Positions 22,601 through 34,400 of a stretch of DNA of 64,000 bases are shown in pieces. Source of the stretch: Ectocarpus siliculosus (lineage: Eukaryota > Sar > Phaeophyceae > Ectocarpales > Ectocarpaceae); NCBI GenBank assembly GCA_000310025.1, contig FN649732.1, positions 1,239,951-1,303,950 of the forward strand. The letters are read 5' to 3'. Under the pieces are notes generated by a model that had not been told where the DNA came from, did no database searches, and saw only the letters and a program-made list of their open reading frames with translations. How positions within the stretch are numbered: the first letter of the stretch is position 1; each line of letters opens with the position of its first letter. A program made the position numbers and the translations under genes.

Positions 22601-25600
22601 TGGGTTCGGTTTGGCCTCCGCAAAGAAGGGCGCGAGCACCACGTGACCGCGTTAGCGTTGTCCAAGGTACCCTTAGTTCCTCATGCGGTTGTACCGCTGT
22701 CTTGTCTTGAATGGAGCGGTTTGTTTGTTGAGCTGGTGAACTGGGTAGTAAACGTGCATGATTGGCCATGCGTTGGTGTTCGCGAAAATGATTACTTCGA
22801 CGTCAGAAGCTTGGATTGATCGGTTTGATGTCGTGGATTCACTATTTCGGCTGGTCTGACGTAACTCAAGTACATCCTTTCTTTATTCTCTCTCTCCTCC
22901 CCTCCCCCCCCCCCTCTCTCCCTCTCTCTCTGGGTTCTTGATTCGTTCGTTTTTTGCCCGATTGGCTCATCGAGGTTTGCGTTTGCCCAATTTTGTACCG
23001 GCGTCGTAAAACCGTTTTCGGACTCCATTTTGACACAGAGCCTACGGCTAGGTGTAAGAGCTCCACTTAGGTTGACCCCTTTCATATCTATTTCGCTCTC
23101 TTTCGGCGTACAATCCGTGCCTCGTTGCCACAGGCGCTGCGCGTCCCTTTGTCGGCGTTGTCCTTCGGAGGCATCAAGGACAAGAGGGCCATCACCACGC
23201 AGGCAGGTTTCAACATGCCCCGTTTTGCTGTGCTGCTATTCAGCCATCAGTTCATATCCACTGAGTTGCCACCGGCTTGAACGTTTTTTCGTGGCAAGAT
23301 CATGGCATGTGCGGCAGACTGAGAGGGTAGAGAGGTCTCAGCGGAGATAACCCTTGTGCGTGACCCCGTGTTTTCCATAGTACCTGAGGGAGAGAGGCCA
23401 GATCGGTGTAGAGACTACTTATACACGATATGGAGGGAGCACAAGAAAACAGTTCGTGCCGCGGTAGACGGCCTTGTCGGTGCCTACACATGTTACTCTA
23501 CTTCTACAGTGCCACAACTTTCCTTGGTTTCCTTTGCCTTGTGTTCGGTGCAGTGAATCGAAGGTATGTTTATTGGACCATGCCGTGTTCTGTTGTTGTT
23601 AGGGGGGGGGGGCTGTTGAGAAGCTCCACCAAGACTACGCTCACCGCCGGAGTGTTTTGTAAGCACCTTAGTCTAACATTGAATGGGTAGAACCCTCCAG
23701 TGTACTCGGAGAGCAATGCAGCATGGTTTTCGTTCATTGGCAGCAAAGCCGCACTTTTGGATGGAGGCCATCTATCGCGTTGAGCAGAGTACACCAACCA
23801 CCAACGGACAAGAACAGCGTTTCACCCCTTTGGCTCCCATCATACCAGAATGAGAAGGCGTCGACTTACATAAAGATAGTCATTCAGGTTGGCGAGAGCT
23901 TTGCCATGGCTGGTCGGAGGTGATCACGAGCCGTTGTTCCTCTTCCTGCACGAAGTACGGCCCTAATACGTGACCATTTCTTCTATGTTTTTTATATTAT
24001 TTTTGGCCCTCGATTCTTTCGAGACAGGCGTGCATCGTGAAAGGGGTTCCGCCAAGAAAAATCCTGGAAATCAACGGCTCTATTCCCGGAGTTACCGTTG
24101 GCAACCTATCATACTGCGCTCGTGGCCTCAAGTGAGTACAGGGCTATGGGGGATGAGCAGCGAGAGGCAGATGGCGTAACGACCTTTTGTTTTTGAGATT
24201 GATGTGTCTAGCCGAAGCAAATCACCGAAATCTACCCCACTGTCATCGTCTGGATCACATAATCGCTTCTTGAAACTTCGGGCAGCAACCCTGCTTCCCT
24301 TCCCCTCTCCGTTCTTCGGTGTTTCAAATTCCGACGACCGCCCCGACACAGTTTGGGGGAACTGTCTGGCAACAAGTTTTCGGTCGTAGTGCGAGGCGTC
24401 ATGGTGCCGGGGGCGGCTGTGAAGAGCTCCCTTGAGGAAGCATGCTCTAACGGTTTCATAAACTTCTATGGAACACAGAGGGTTGGGTCGCCGCTTGCCG
24501 CGGCTCGAGGACAGCCGCTTCCGTACCAGGCAAGGGATTCCGACCGTTTTTTTCGTTTTTGGGAAACAGTTTCATTCGTGAGAGCGCGCAATGAATCGTG
24601 TCATGAGTGATTAACACGAGGGGTGTCATTTTGTTTCGTTGCAATCATACCAATTACTGTTTTCGTTCTAGTGAAATGGCATCCAGACTTGTTTATTACC
24701 TTGCTAGGGCGTTGTATTGACGCCCCAACCTTTTAGGAGACCAGTTTTGTCGGGCTTCCAGACGAACATTGAAGCCGGGTAGGCAACCAATATCGCCGCA
24801 GCCCCAAAATCCTGAAAGACACACCCGTGTCTCATGAGGCGGTGCAAAGTCCCATCTCTGAAGGCAGTACCACGAGAGACTCAACAGGAGCAACGATGAC
24901 ACGTCGTGATGACAGTTCGAGCAGCACGAGTGGACGGGGGACAATGGAATAAGTAACGGCAGCACAACTAGACCAGGAACCGACCGCTTAGTGTCGTGTT
25001 TTTTTTTTTTCTGATACTTCTTTCAGATCGGCAGACACGTTTTGGCCGGCGACTGGGAAGCAGCGGTGAAGAAAATTCTACAGCCCAGAGACAACGATCC
25101 ACCCTTCCTGCACTCGGCCCTCGCTGAGTTTTTTGAGGGCAAGATCACCGCAAAAGATTGCGCAGCGCGCGTGAGGGGCCGAAAGTGAGAAGCATAGCTC
25201 CACATGAATGTAGCTGGGTTTGCGGCGCATGGTGTGTTGACGATGACGGATACTAGTCGGTGTTGCTGTTTGCGATTGCCCGCTGATACCTTCCCAATTC
25301 CCGAGCCAAAGCCTAAACGAAGCCGCTTGCAAGATTGCTTTCGGCTTTCTGTCTGCCCTGCCTTGGCGTTCTGTGGTCATTTATGTTTTTTCGTCATTAT
25401 CGCTACCGTATGATATGAACTGGCAGTCGCTGTCGTCAACGAAAACCCATATCCCGTTAGAGGGGTCGACGTGGTGGTGAACTGTTCACCCCCTTTCATT
25501 TTCATCTGGCTAACCTTCGCAAGTATTGGTTCATGGGGATAAAGGTGGTGTTGCATACCGTCTGTTTCACGGATGGTTTTTCCTTCCCTTGCCCCATGGG

Positions 25601-28388
25601 ACTGTGCTCGTTGCCGGTCTCAACTCGTGGTCCGAAGAAGAACGCATCTTCCCGGGTGGAGAACGTATTTGTTTATTCGTACCTTTAGACTGTGACGGCG
25701 AGATTTTTCCTTCAAAGGGTACGGAGGAGATTCTGGAAAAGTAGAAGCAAAGCTAACGTTTTCTAAATCTGTACATACATCTGCCAACATGCCTCGTGCT
25801 GTTCGTTTCCCATCTACGGTAGCCGACTGTCCACGGAGCGATTAGTTCTGCAGGGCTTGGTTCGCTACGGCGCTTCCGCTTTCCAAGCCGCTATTCAGGT
25901 TTGCGGAGATTATTTTTAGCTGGCTTGGCTTACACTACGGTTTTGCCAAGCCGCTTTTACGGTCGAGCTTCAATGTCCGTTCAAAAGGGGCTCATTTTCG
26001 TCCTATTCGGGTGTGTACCAACGGCGAGACACCTACAATCTCACGTGCTCTATTCCACTGGGAGCGATATTTTTTCCGGCCTGTGGGCGCTCGACGACTA
26101 TCTGCGGGTTTTGATCGAGAACCCTTGTGCAAGGAGCACTAGCCTCACTCTTTGCCTCCCGCCGATCGAAACAAAAAGTGCTACTATTCAGCAAGCACGC
26201 CTCCGGCGCGTAATTTCTTTGGCGGCACGAAGGACTAACGATCTCCTGGTCTTCCCCTCGCCCCCCCACGCGCAGTGCGTCCCTTTTGGCATGCGCACGA
26301 TGTGGGTGCACGCCTACCAGAGCCATGTTTGGAACTCCTTGGCCTGCGCGAGGATTCGCCTGCTCGGGTCTGAAGCGGTACCCGGCGACCTCGTACTCCC
26401 GGCCGACGTTTGCACCGCCACCGAGGAAATCGGGGAAATGTCCCCTGCATTTACCGGTGCTGTGTCGGCTGGGACCGAGGATTCACTCCCATCTTCTTGT
26501 GCTGCAAGAGCGCCTGCTGCAAGAGAGGATGGCGAAACCGAGGAAACATGCCCCGGGAGGCACGTCAACGGACTGCTGTCCTCTACCACTGCTGCGGTCG
26601 GCGACGGTGCTAAGGGGAGCGGGCATGAGGCCGGGGATGGTCACACCGGTAGGGAATCTGCCGGCAGCAGTTCCGTTGCGAGTGGCAGAGGGAGAGGGCT
26701 GGTTACGGCCTTGACGAGTGAGACGATACAGGCGTTCGCGTCCGAGGGTGTGACACCTAGGGACTTGCTGCGACGAGTCGTCCTACCGCTGGCCGGAACA
26801 TCGATTCAGTATCCCCTCCATCAGGTAGGATTGACCCACAACAGTATTTACTGTCCCCACGACAGCATCTTCAGACAAGCACGCGTGCACCCCCTACGCG
26901 ATCGCTAGAAGTTGGAGCTCCAAAACGGTGGGACGTTGAGTCTAATTGGTTTCGTCAACAAACTAACCGACCCTCGCTTGTACTCGCCAGCCTCGGACCG
27001 TAGAAGACTGTAGTTATGAGGCTGAAAGTGCCCTGCTTGGCGCCACCTGTATGTCTCCCACCGTGTAGAGCAACTACAATCGTCGCGATTCGCCTCTATA
27101 CGAAGATTTTTGCTGGCACGAGCTTGACTACTGTGTTGAGGCACTTGCCAGCGTGCGTCTCACGGTTCGGTTCCGATCCTCTGTGTCGGCCGTGCGTCGA
27201 TCAGGTCCGCACACCAGCCGGATCGTCGCTATTATTTCCAGGCGAACACCCCAGCTTTAGCCCCCAGCATACTTTCCCCCGCCGGTCCCCGCGCATTTCC
27301 GCGCCCCGAAAAGTGTAGTATTTCGCCCCGGAATAAAGAGAAACCTTGACCCCTCCCTCTCCGCTCTGGAGACCGAACAAGTGCCCGCTGACTTCCTACC
27401 AAAGCCGCACCTTGTGCTCTTCGTTTCGACGGGATGTTCGTGCATATCTCTTTCTTTCTCAACCGGTAGGGCGCGGCAAGCAGCGCAAGTATTGTAGGTG
27501 GGCCGTCTACCATTACCACTATTGGCGGCGAGCTTTCATCGTGTGCTTCCTAGTCTTGAGCACTCCGGCTCCAACGGCAACATAAACCCCGCCTGCCCTA
27601 CCCGGCCGACGAACCGCAAGCAGATCGGAAGCATGTACCGGCAACGGCTCCAGGAAGATGGTGTCGATCCTCTCATGTGGCCGGCACCAACACCACCCTT
27701 CAAAACACATTTTCCTCGACTGCCTGACGGGACAACACGTGCGACAGCAATTGACGCGGCGGGGTTAACGGCATCCCAAGCACCTCTGACCGGTGCCCCT
27801 TGCCTGTCGCGGGGGATAGGAGGTGATGTTGGCGGCAGGGACAGCACGGCGGCGGAAACCGTGACGGTGGCGACTGAGGAGGCGGTCGCGTCCTCTACGC
27901 TAGTACCAAGGGGCGCCTACCGCCGGCTGCTGTGCGTGCCTGTGGATTCGTCTTGGGAAGCGGTGGCTCCGTTAACGAAAGCCGACGATCCAGAAGAGGT
28001 TCGAATCAAACGGTCGTCCATGTCTGGCCGCGGCCAACCAAACGGGACCACCCCTCCAGGTGATGCGGCTACTGCGCCTGGTGATAAAGGGAGAGTACCA
28101 TTAAAAGACGGGCATAGTGATGGCTCGCAAGTATCGGGGGATGGTGGGCAATCGGGAGGGTTTGCAAAGGATAGAGGCGGGGCAGATCTTAAGGCTGCGT
28201 CTGCCAACGACGTGTTGACCGACGTTCGCCTCACGTTCACACTGCCCCCCGGCAGCTTCGCGACCATGTGTCTTAGGGAAGTAATGAAGAGGAATGATGA
28301 TGTTGGTTGGGGGTCACGGGGTGCAATGGAGGAACCACAGGAGGAGGGGGGGGTTGCGGACACCATTGCGGTGGACAGGACGTTGTAG
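19676..28388 (+). CDS. PUS7: TruD/PUS7-family pseudouridine synthase
   Basis: Converts uridine to pseudouridine in tRNA and some mRNA; nucleus or cytosol. Twelve exons join in phase: 19676-19783, 20347-20922, 21090-21202, 21971-22198, 22561-22666, 23134-23202, 24028-24131, 24352-24529, 25027-25184, 25823-25898, 26276-26824, 27624-28388 (1009 aa). Family landmarks occur in order: GFGGCIK...DFLVNEI near the N-terminus, GGIKDKRA with the catalytic Asp (about 393), LGELSGNKF (about 436), GFINFYGTQRVG, a Tyr-Gln/IGR junction, HAYQSHVWN, GDLVLP, and LPPGSFATMCLREVM near the C-terminus. It is longer than human PUS7 because of low-complexity insertions at about residues 45-200, 610-690 and 775-950. 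Exons 3 and 4 are the least certain. Introns 6 and 8 seem to start with GC. The open frame continues 155 codons upstream of the chosen ATG, so a longer N-terminus cannot be excluded. Confidence 0.93.
22884..22931 (+). repeat. Polypyrimidine (CT/C) tract in intron
   Basis: A long C/T-only run with a 12-13-base C stretch, inside the PUS7-like intron between 22667 and 23133. Confidence 0.85.
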
Positions 28389-28880
28389 GGTTAGATTCCG
28401 TGATTCTCTTGGCTGCGCCAACGGACGTCAGGAATCATGACACGGGCAAGCTTGCCAAGGCTCGGGGAGCAGTCTGCCTGTCAGAGTTGCGTCGTTCAGG
28501 TTCACTAACGTATTTTCTAGAAGCTGCAGCTGCGAGATGAAAATCTTCACGGATTCCGAGAGATTGCGAGGGGTGCGGTGTCTTCTCTCCCTTACGGCAC
28601 GTACTTCGTTCCGAGTATTCGACACCGGCGAAAGTTGATGCGGTAGTGCCGCAACAAAACCAGTTTCCTTATTGTTCAACATCGGGTGGTGCCGCCGATT
28701 CTGATTGCGCCAAGAAACCTTGGCGATGAGTATTTTCAGCCAACGTGAAGACGTCACACTTTGATCGAGAAGGGTAGCGACCCCTTTCTCTCTGTCTCGT
28801 GTGCCGAGATGCCATGCACCATGACCGGCAACACAGCAGTATGTCCCCATGAACATCGCAGGCACCCAAACGAAGCCGGT

Positions 28881-29192
28881 CGCCCCGATGGTCTAATTGG
28901 CATCCTCGCAACCTTCTAGAGGTCAGGTCAGGGGTTCGAATCCCGGCGTAAGCGAGCTTTTCTTGCAAAGTGAGTTTTTCTCTCGCTTCCGCTCCTGGTC
29001 TATAGTGGATAGCGCTAGTTCGCGTGTACACAGAGGGAAGAGAGTGCTGAACTCTTCTCGCATTAAAAATCGAAGGCAAAGTACATCAGAAGGGAAGGGT
29101 AGAGAGGGGCTCTTCTGTGTGACCACAGGTTGGAGTAAACGGCACTAGTGCTGTGAGGGCTGATTTGAAGTGAAGAAAAAAAAAAAAAAAAC
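28881..29192 (+). mobile_element. tRNA-derived SINE candidate with poly(A) tail
   Basis: The 5' part has both internal RNA polymerase III promoter boxes: an A box TGGTCTAATTGG (28889-28900) matching TRGYnnAnnnGG, and a B box GGTTCGAATCC (28933-28943) matching GWTCRAnnC, at tRNA-like spacing. The D-arm can pair (GATG/CATC), but the acceptor and T stems cannot, so it is not a working tRNA gene. About 220 bp of unrelated sequence follow, then an uninterrupted A run (about 29175-29192). Head, body and A tail together are the standard SINE layout. I found no clear target-site duplication, so the exact ends are estimates. Confidence 0.6.
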
Positions 29193-30029
29193 TTGCACAA
29201 ATCTCAAGGTTCTTTCTATATCCTCCGACGGAGAATAGGTAGGAAAACACAGCACCGCTCCCCCACAAAAGTCGCTCGGATGCAGCCACGAAAACAAGAG
29301 GGCGCAAGTAGAACACGTGACAAGCTTGCGGTCGAGTGATCGTGGGTTAGACCTTGGCCCTTACGCCACATTCCCTGTTGTGTGTTCTCGTGAGGTTCCA
29401 ACATTTTCCCCGGAATTGCCCGAGAACATATTCGGCAATTTTTTATTGCTGTCTGGCCAGCTTTGCGCGCTCGTGCTCTCCAGAGATGTTGCTACCTTGC
29501 CTGCTGTCTGGCCAGCTTTGTGCGCTCGTGTTCTCCAGAGATGTTGCAACCTTGCCCGAACTGTTGCCATCCCAACGCTGGGTCAATCTAATCTCGTGTC
29601 CAGGGGCTTGCATAGCCCTGGTTCCGCAGCGACAGGCGTAGTTGGCGGTGTTCGGGGTGGTCGTTCTGCCCCGCCGAACCGAAGAGGCCGTGCTGAAGGA
29701 GATACTGGGGAATACCGTGCGTGCGTAAAATACCTGTTGTTCTGGCCCCCTCCTTGGGGGCTAATCTGGACGAGTTAACCCTTCTATCCAGAATGTTACG
29801 AGAGGCGCAATCGGTATGAGCGTAATCAACAGCTGAGTAGGATGTCTCTAACTGGCGCGGTTTAACGAATACAAGCGACTGGGGCACGAACACAACACTG
29901 AAAACGTGTGAAACTCGCACCAAAACACAAAACCAACTCGAGCTACTCTGGCTTGCGAAACCGCTGAAGACCCCAGTCACTACACAATACGAAGCTGACG
30001 GTCCGATGGTCAACATTGCAGCACGCGGC
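29193..30029. other. Intergenic sequence, no gene seen
   Basis: Open frames here (for example plus 29317-29778) have no recognisable domain and cross a short tandem duplication. I see no supportable gene. The part from 28389 to 28880, just 3' of the PUS7-like stop, is likewise featureless. Confidence 0.5.
29447..29556. repeat. Tandem duplication, 55-bp period
   Basis: Two adjacent copies beginning TGCTGTCTGGCCAGCTTTG at 29447 and 29502, with three or four differences between them. Confidence 0.9.
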
Positions 30030-30970
30030 CGAAACTCGTACCATGAGCTTTGTCAATCTCACACCAGGCAAAAAGGGCTTTGAGTGTGAAGCAGACGAGT
30101 GCAAAGCAGATAAACCAATCCCGACGAAAAAAAACAGAAAAAAAACAGTCCCACAGGATACGTGCACGACGGCAAGCCCGATGATTTCGTAATGTCACAC
30201 CAGGCTCACAAGGGCTACAACTGTGAAACAGGACAAAGCAGAGAAACCAACCAATTCTTCGGGTTCAAATCTTGATCCCGACGAATAAAACCAGACAGAT
30301 ATAGTTCCACAGGATACATGCCCCACGGCAAGCCCTAACTTTTCGCATTCTCACGCCAGGCTTAAAAGGGCCATGACTGTGAAGCAGAAGGACAAACGTA
30401 CATTATACAAGTACAATCACAAGTTTGGGTTCCTCGTTAACCGGACGAAAAACAGCGGACAGAGATAGTCCCACCGGATACGTGCACCACGGCAAGCCCG
30501 ATATTCTTGCATTCTCACACCAGGCTTAAAAGGGCTTTAGCTGTGAAAGGATAAAGCAGAGCAGAGAAAATCACCAACTTTGGATTCAGTAATTGATCCC
30601 GACGAAAACAAGCAGACAGAGATAGCCCCACAGTATACGTGCACCACGGCAATTCCGATGTTCATGCAATCTCACACCAGGCTGAAAAGGGCAATAACTG
30701 TGAAAGGATAAAGCAGAGACAATCACCAACTTTGGATTCAGTAACTGATCCCTACGAATAAAGGCAGAGATAGTTCCACGGGATACATGCCACGCGGCAA
30801 GCCCGATATTTTCGTAATGTCACACCAGGCTCAAACGGGCGATCACTGATCACTGTGAAACAGAAGGACAAAGTAGATACAATCACAAGTTTGGGTTCAA
30901 CTCTTGATCCCGACCAATACAAGCAGACAGAAGTAATCCCATAGGATACGTGCACCGCAGCAAGCCATAT
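30030..30970. repeat. Degenerate satellite array, ~148-165 bp units
   Basis: About six and a half diverged tandem copies. Each contains the landmarks CACAGGATACGTGC, ACGGCAAGCCCGAT, TCACACCAGGCT and GATCCCGACGAA in that order. The CGGCAAGCCC-type landmark recurs near 30170, 30322, 30490, 30645, 30795 and 30957, so unit length drifts by indels. It lies about 460 bp beyond the 3' end of the two-pore channel. It has no coding potential and no short identical repeats with unique spacers. Confidence 0.85.
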
Positions 30971-31432
30971 TTTCTACTCCCCAATTGAACATGCGACGGT
31001 GGTCCCCAATATACTCTGATAGTCGCTTGCTTAGCCCGCTTTCGTATTTCGTTTAGTTTCATGCACATCGAAATGTTGATGACCACAATCGATAAAGTAC
31101 GGTTTACGATAGGATCGAGTAATGTACAGGTGGAGACTTAACATATATGTATGACCGCCTACGGCAGGATGGACAGTAAAATACTCGAACCGGACAGGAA
31201 AACATTCAAACCGGACCGTAAAACATTCGAAATCACGCAGTGAAACATGCAAATCGGAAACAATCGATACACGAAGAAATCGGCGAAGGTTGAGAATAAC
31301 CGCTGCGTCCGCTGTTGCCGCCGACACCACCGCTATTCCCGCCGCACCTTTTCCAGCGACGGTGGCGACCCACTTCCTTACCCTTGAAGGTTGGTCTGTT
31401 TTCATGGTGGGATACCCTTCGGAAACACGTTC

Positions 31433-34400
31433 CTACTCGGGGCTGCTGTTATTGCTGCTGTTGCTGCTGATGCTGATGCTGACACCGCGCTGGCCGTAGT
31501 TCGGGAGGCCGCCATCGACAGTGGTCAATAAAATGGTGTCCTCGTCAACGCTGCTGGCCCTCCGCAAGGTCCCCACCACCCTGTCCTGCGAGGGGTCCCC
31601 TGCCAGCAGGTGTGATGAAGCCTGGCGCATGGGCTGGCGTGGACCCGTTCCGCCGCTGTTGCCACGCACAAATCCTAGTAGTCGACGCATGGATTCCCCA
31701 AGGGGATCATCCGCAGGCGTTGAGTCGGACAACTGTCCAACCCTGTCTCTTTGCTCAAGTTGAAGGAACCTGAGGTAGGGTTCAAGAGAATCACACTTTA
31801 GATGGTGGGGGGGGTGATAGTCGCATCATATCTTTTCAACCATTGGAGCACAACAACAATCGGATCGCTCGGAACAGCAGCGTGGAAACCAACGATGTTG
31901 AAACCAATGACGAAGGCGTGAGGGAAAGAACAACTACAGTTGGTCCTTCGTCAGCCAAAATTGGATCAGCCACCCTAGACAATTCTTCGCATCCTCGAAG
32001 CGCGAGGGCTTCGGTTCTCTGCAAGATGTGCATGCACGAGTACCCCTACGCCCCAAAATTTGGAGGATCCTTTCCAAAAGAGCAAAGTCACTCAAAACAT
32101 CCGGGCACATATCCCAGCTACATATGCATGCGATGAGCGTGGTACGTTTCGGTCGAATTTTACAAAGGGCGGCCACCATCTGACGAAGCCGAGGTCTGCG
32201 AACGATTCTATACCTCTGTAGACACAACAACGCGCAGTCTTCAGCAACGCTTGCGGGGTAAACACGTAATATTATTATGGATGCACGGTTTTGAACAATG
32301 CTGTACAGAACCGAACTGCTGCGAAAACCTCTACAGCGTAACACCGGGAAGTTTCATCCACACAAAAATCTGACAATTATACGAGGCCGCTGCCCTCACC
32401 GCTTGATGACGTCATCCTTCTCGATCATCTTGACGGAAGACGCCAGCCTGACCCTGTACTGAGCCCCGTTAGGCTTGCTGGTGGTCCGGTGGTCCTCCAC
32501 CTCCTCGCTCTGGTCGTGCGCGTGTTGCTCTGCGCGGTGGGCGGAGGATGGGGCAGCGTTTCGAGTTGGCTTCCGTAGCATCTGACATTGGCGAATGAAC
32601 GTGTTTTATCGTGCGGGATGCGGAGAGTACTTATCTAGCGAAAATGACAGGTTTGCGTTTGGTAGTGGGAAGGGGTTCTCACCTAGGAAGTTCATCTTCT
32701 CCGCGTGCCTCGTGCGCCTCGCTGTCCACTGAATGATGAAATTTTCCAGCACAACCGCGATGACCAACTGACACATACACGCCGACGAACGCACACAAAG
32801 CATGTTACAAGCAAGCATCGGTACAACATAAACATCGTCAAACCCGTTAGGTAGAACTTTGCTTCAAGTCTCACCAATGGTGATGATATGCAATCCTGCG
32901 CAATAGGCTGTCATGTTCGAGAGGAGAAAAGAACTTCAGTAAGTACACGCCCACCGGAAGGAATCGATTGACTTTTTTCCCGTCCCTCCCTGCCGTCGTC
33001 CAGGAAGTCACAAGCCCGTGACAATCAGTTAAGGCAATTAAGGCGTGTATTTGAGGTCCTGGAATCAAGAAAGAAACGAAAAGAGAGCTGACCATAGACA
33101 AAAAATGCCTTAAAAGCAAGACACAAACTTACGACCAGTGCTATAAAAACGCCATCATGCCGATGTTTATCCCAACATGGTTGGGGTACGTAATATGAAG
33201 CACACACACATACACCGGGGTGAATCATCACCGGACACCTCGCATGCTCCGTAAACATCCCATTTACACCAGAACAATACACCACTTGACATGTCATGTC
33301 AGGTACCGATGGTAAATCTAGCACATTCCGTCCGGTCCACGTGTCACCGCGCTCACGTTTAGGATCACGAGCACGCCGAGCACATAGAAGGCCACGAAGA
33401 ACCATCGGTTCCACTTGTTGTCGCCGCTAGCTTTGACGAAGACATCCACAAACACGAACCTAACGACGAGAGTTGAACGACAACAAGGTGAGCAGAGTAG
33501 TGCCGAAGACCACAACAATCACACGAGGGTCAACTTTCGGGTTGCGTTTGTTCAGGAGCATCACCGACACGAACAACTTGGACTACGCGAACCTGCACAC
33601 GACGGTACAACAATCCGAGGACAAACACAACAAAGGAGGGAGGCCTGCATCTCAGCTAAGGGCGGCAGGACACATTCGTTGATCCTGATTGTGATGTTTC
33701 GTTGTGTATTGTACGTTAGTTAGACGATACGATCACACGTCGTAGTCCGGATGAAAAGGCAAAGCTTGAGCAACACGAGAGAGAGAGAGATTTGTACCAT
33801 GCTACGTAAAGGTGGACATCATGTGAAACACGTTTCCAGGCCACCCGTCTACCTCGATGCACCATCATCGCCATAAATATGCCGTGGTCAGCCATATATA
33901 GTGCAGAGGAACAAACGAGGCCTACCCATGTAAACAACTAAACAATACCAGTCTTATCTCGACGCTTGGTACGAAACAATTTCCTGTAGCAAAACAACCC
34001 CGAAGTTTCTGTGCTGCACACGTCAAAATAGTGCTGAAAAGGCGTCTCGCGTTTCCGAGCAACTGTTGAACTTCGTATGCATACAATGGCGTTCACTCAC
34101 CAGTTGTTCAAAACCAGAAGGCAGAAGAGAGTCCCCATCCCGCTCGGCATGTCTGAAGCAATAGGCGGTGTCATGTGCCATCCAGCGGCGCACAGATAGA
34201 TCCAGGACAGCACATTTTCAAAAGCAGAAACGTCGGGAATCAGTAGTCACGAACGGAATTTACTGATTTTCTTATGGTGCCGTCAACAATATGGGCGTGT
34301 GCTCGTCAAAACATAGTTGGAAAAGCGCACATCGGGTCAACCATGATTGAATCCTTCCGTTGTTTCGTTCGTAGAATCCGACCCAACTCAGCGAAGAGTC

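Noticed and set aside
28881-28955. Functional tRNA gene (possible TCT anticodon)
   Set aside because: A and B boxes and the D-arm fit, but the T stem pairs over only 3 bp and the acceptor stem does not pair. Better read as a SINE head.
30030-30970. CRISPR-like array
   Set aside because: Units are long, diverged along their whole length and of changing period, with no identical short repeats or unique spacers; the genome is eukaryotic.
32400-32581. Starting the penultimate TPC exon at 32581
   Set aside because: The acceptor before 32581 gives the wrong phase. The acceptor GCGCAG at 32530 restores the frame and has a better pyrimidine tract.
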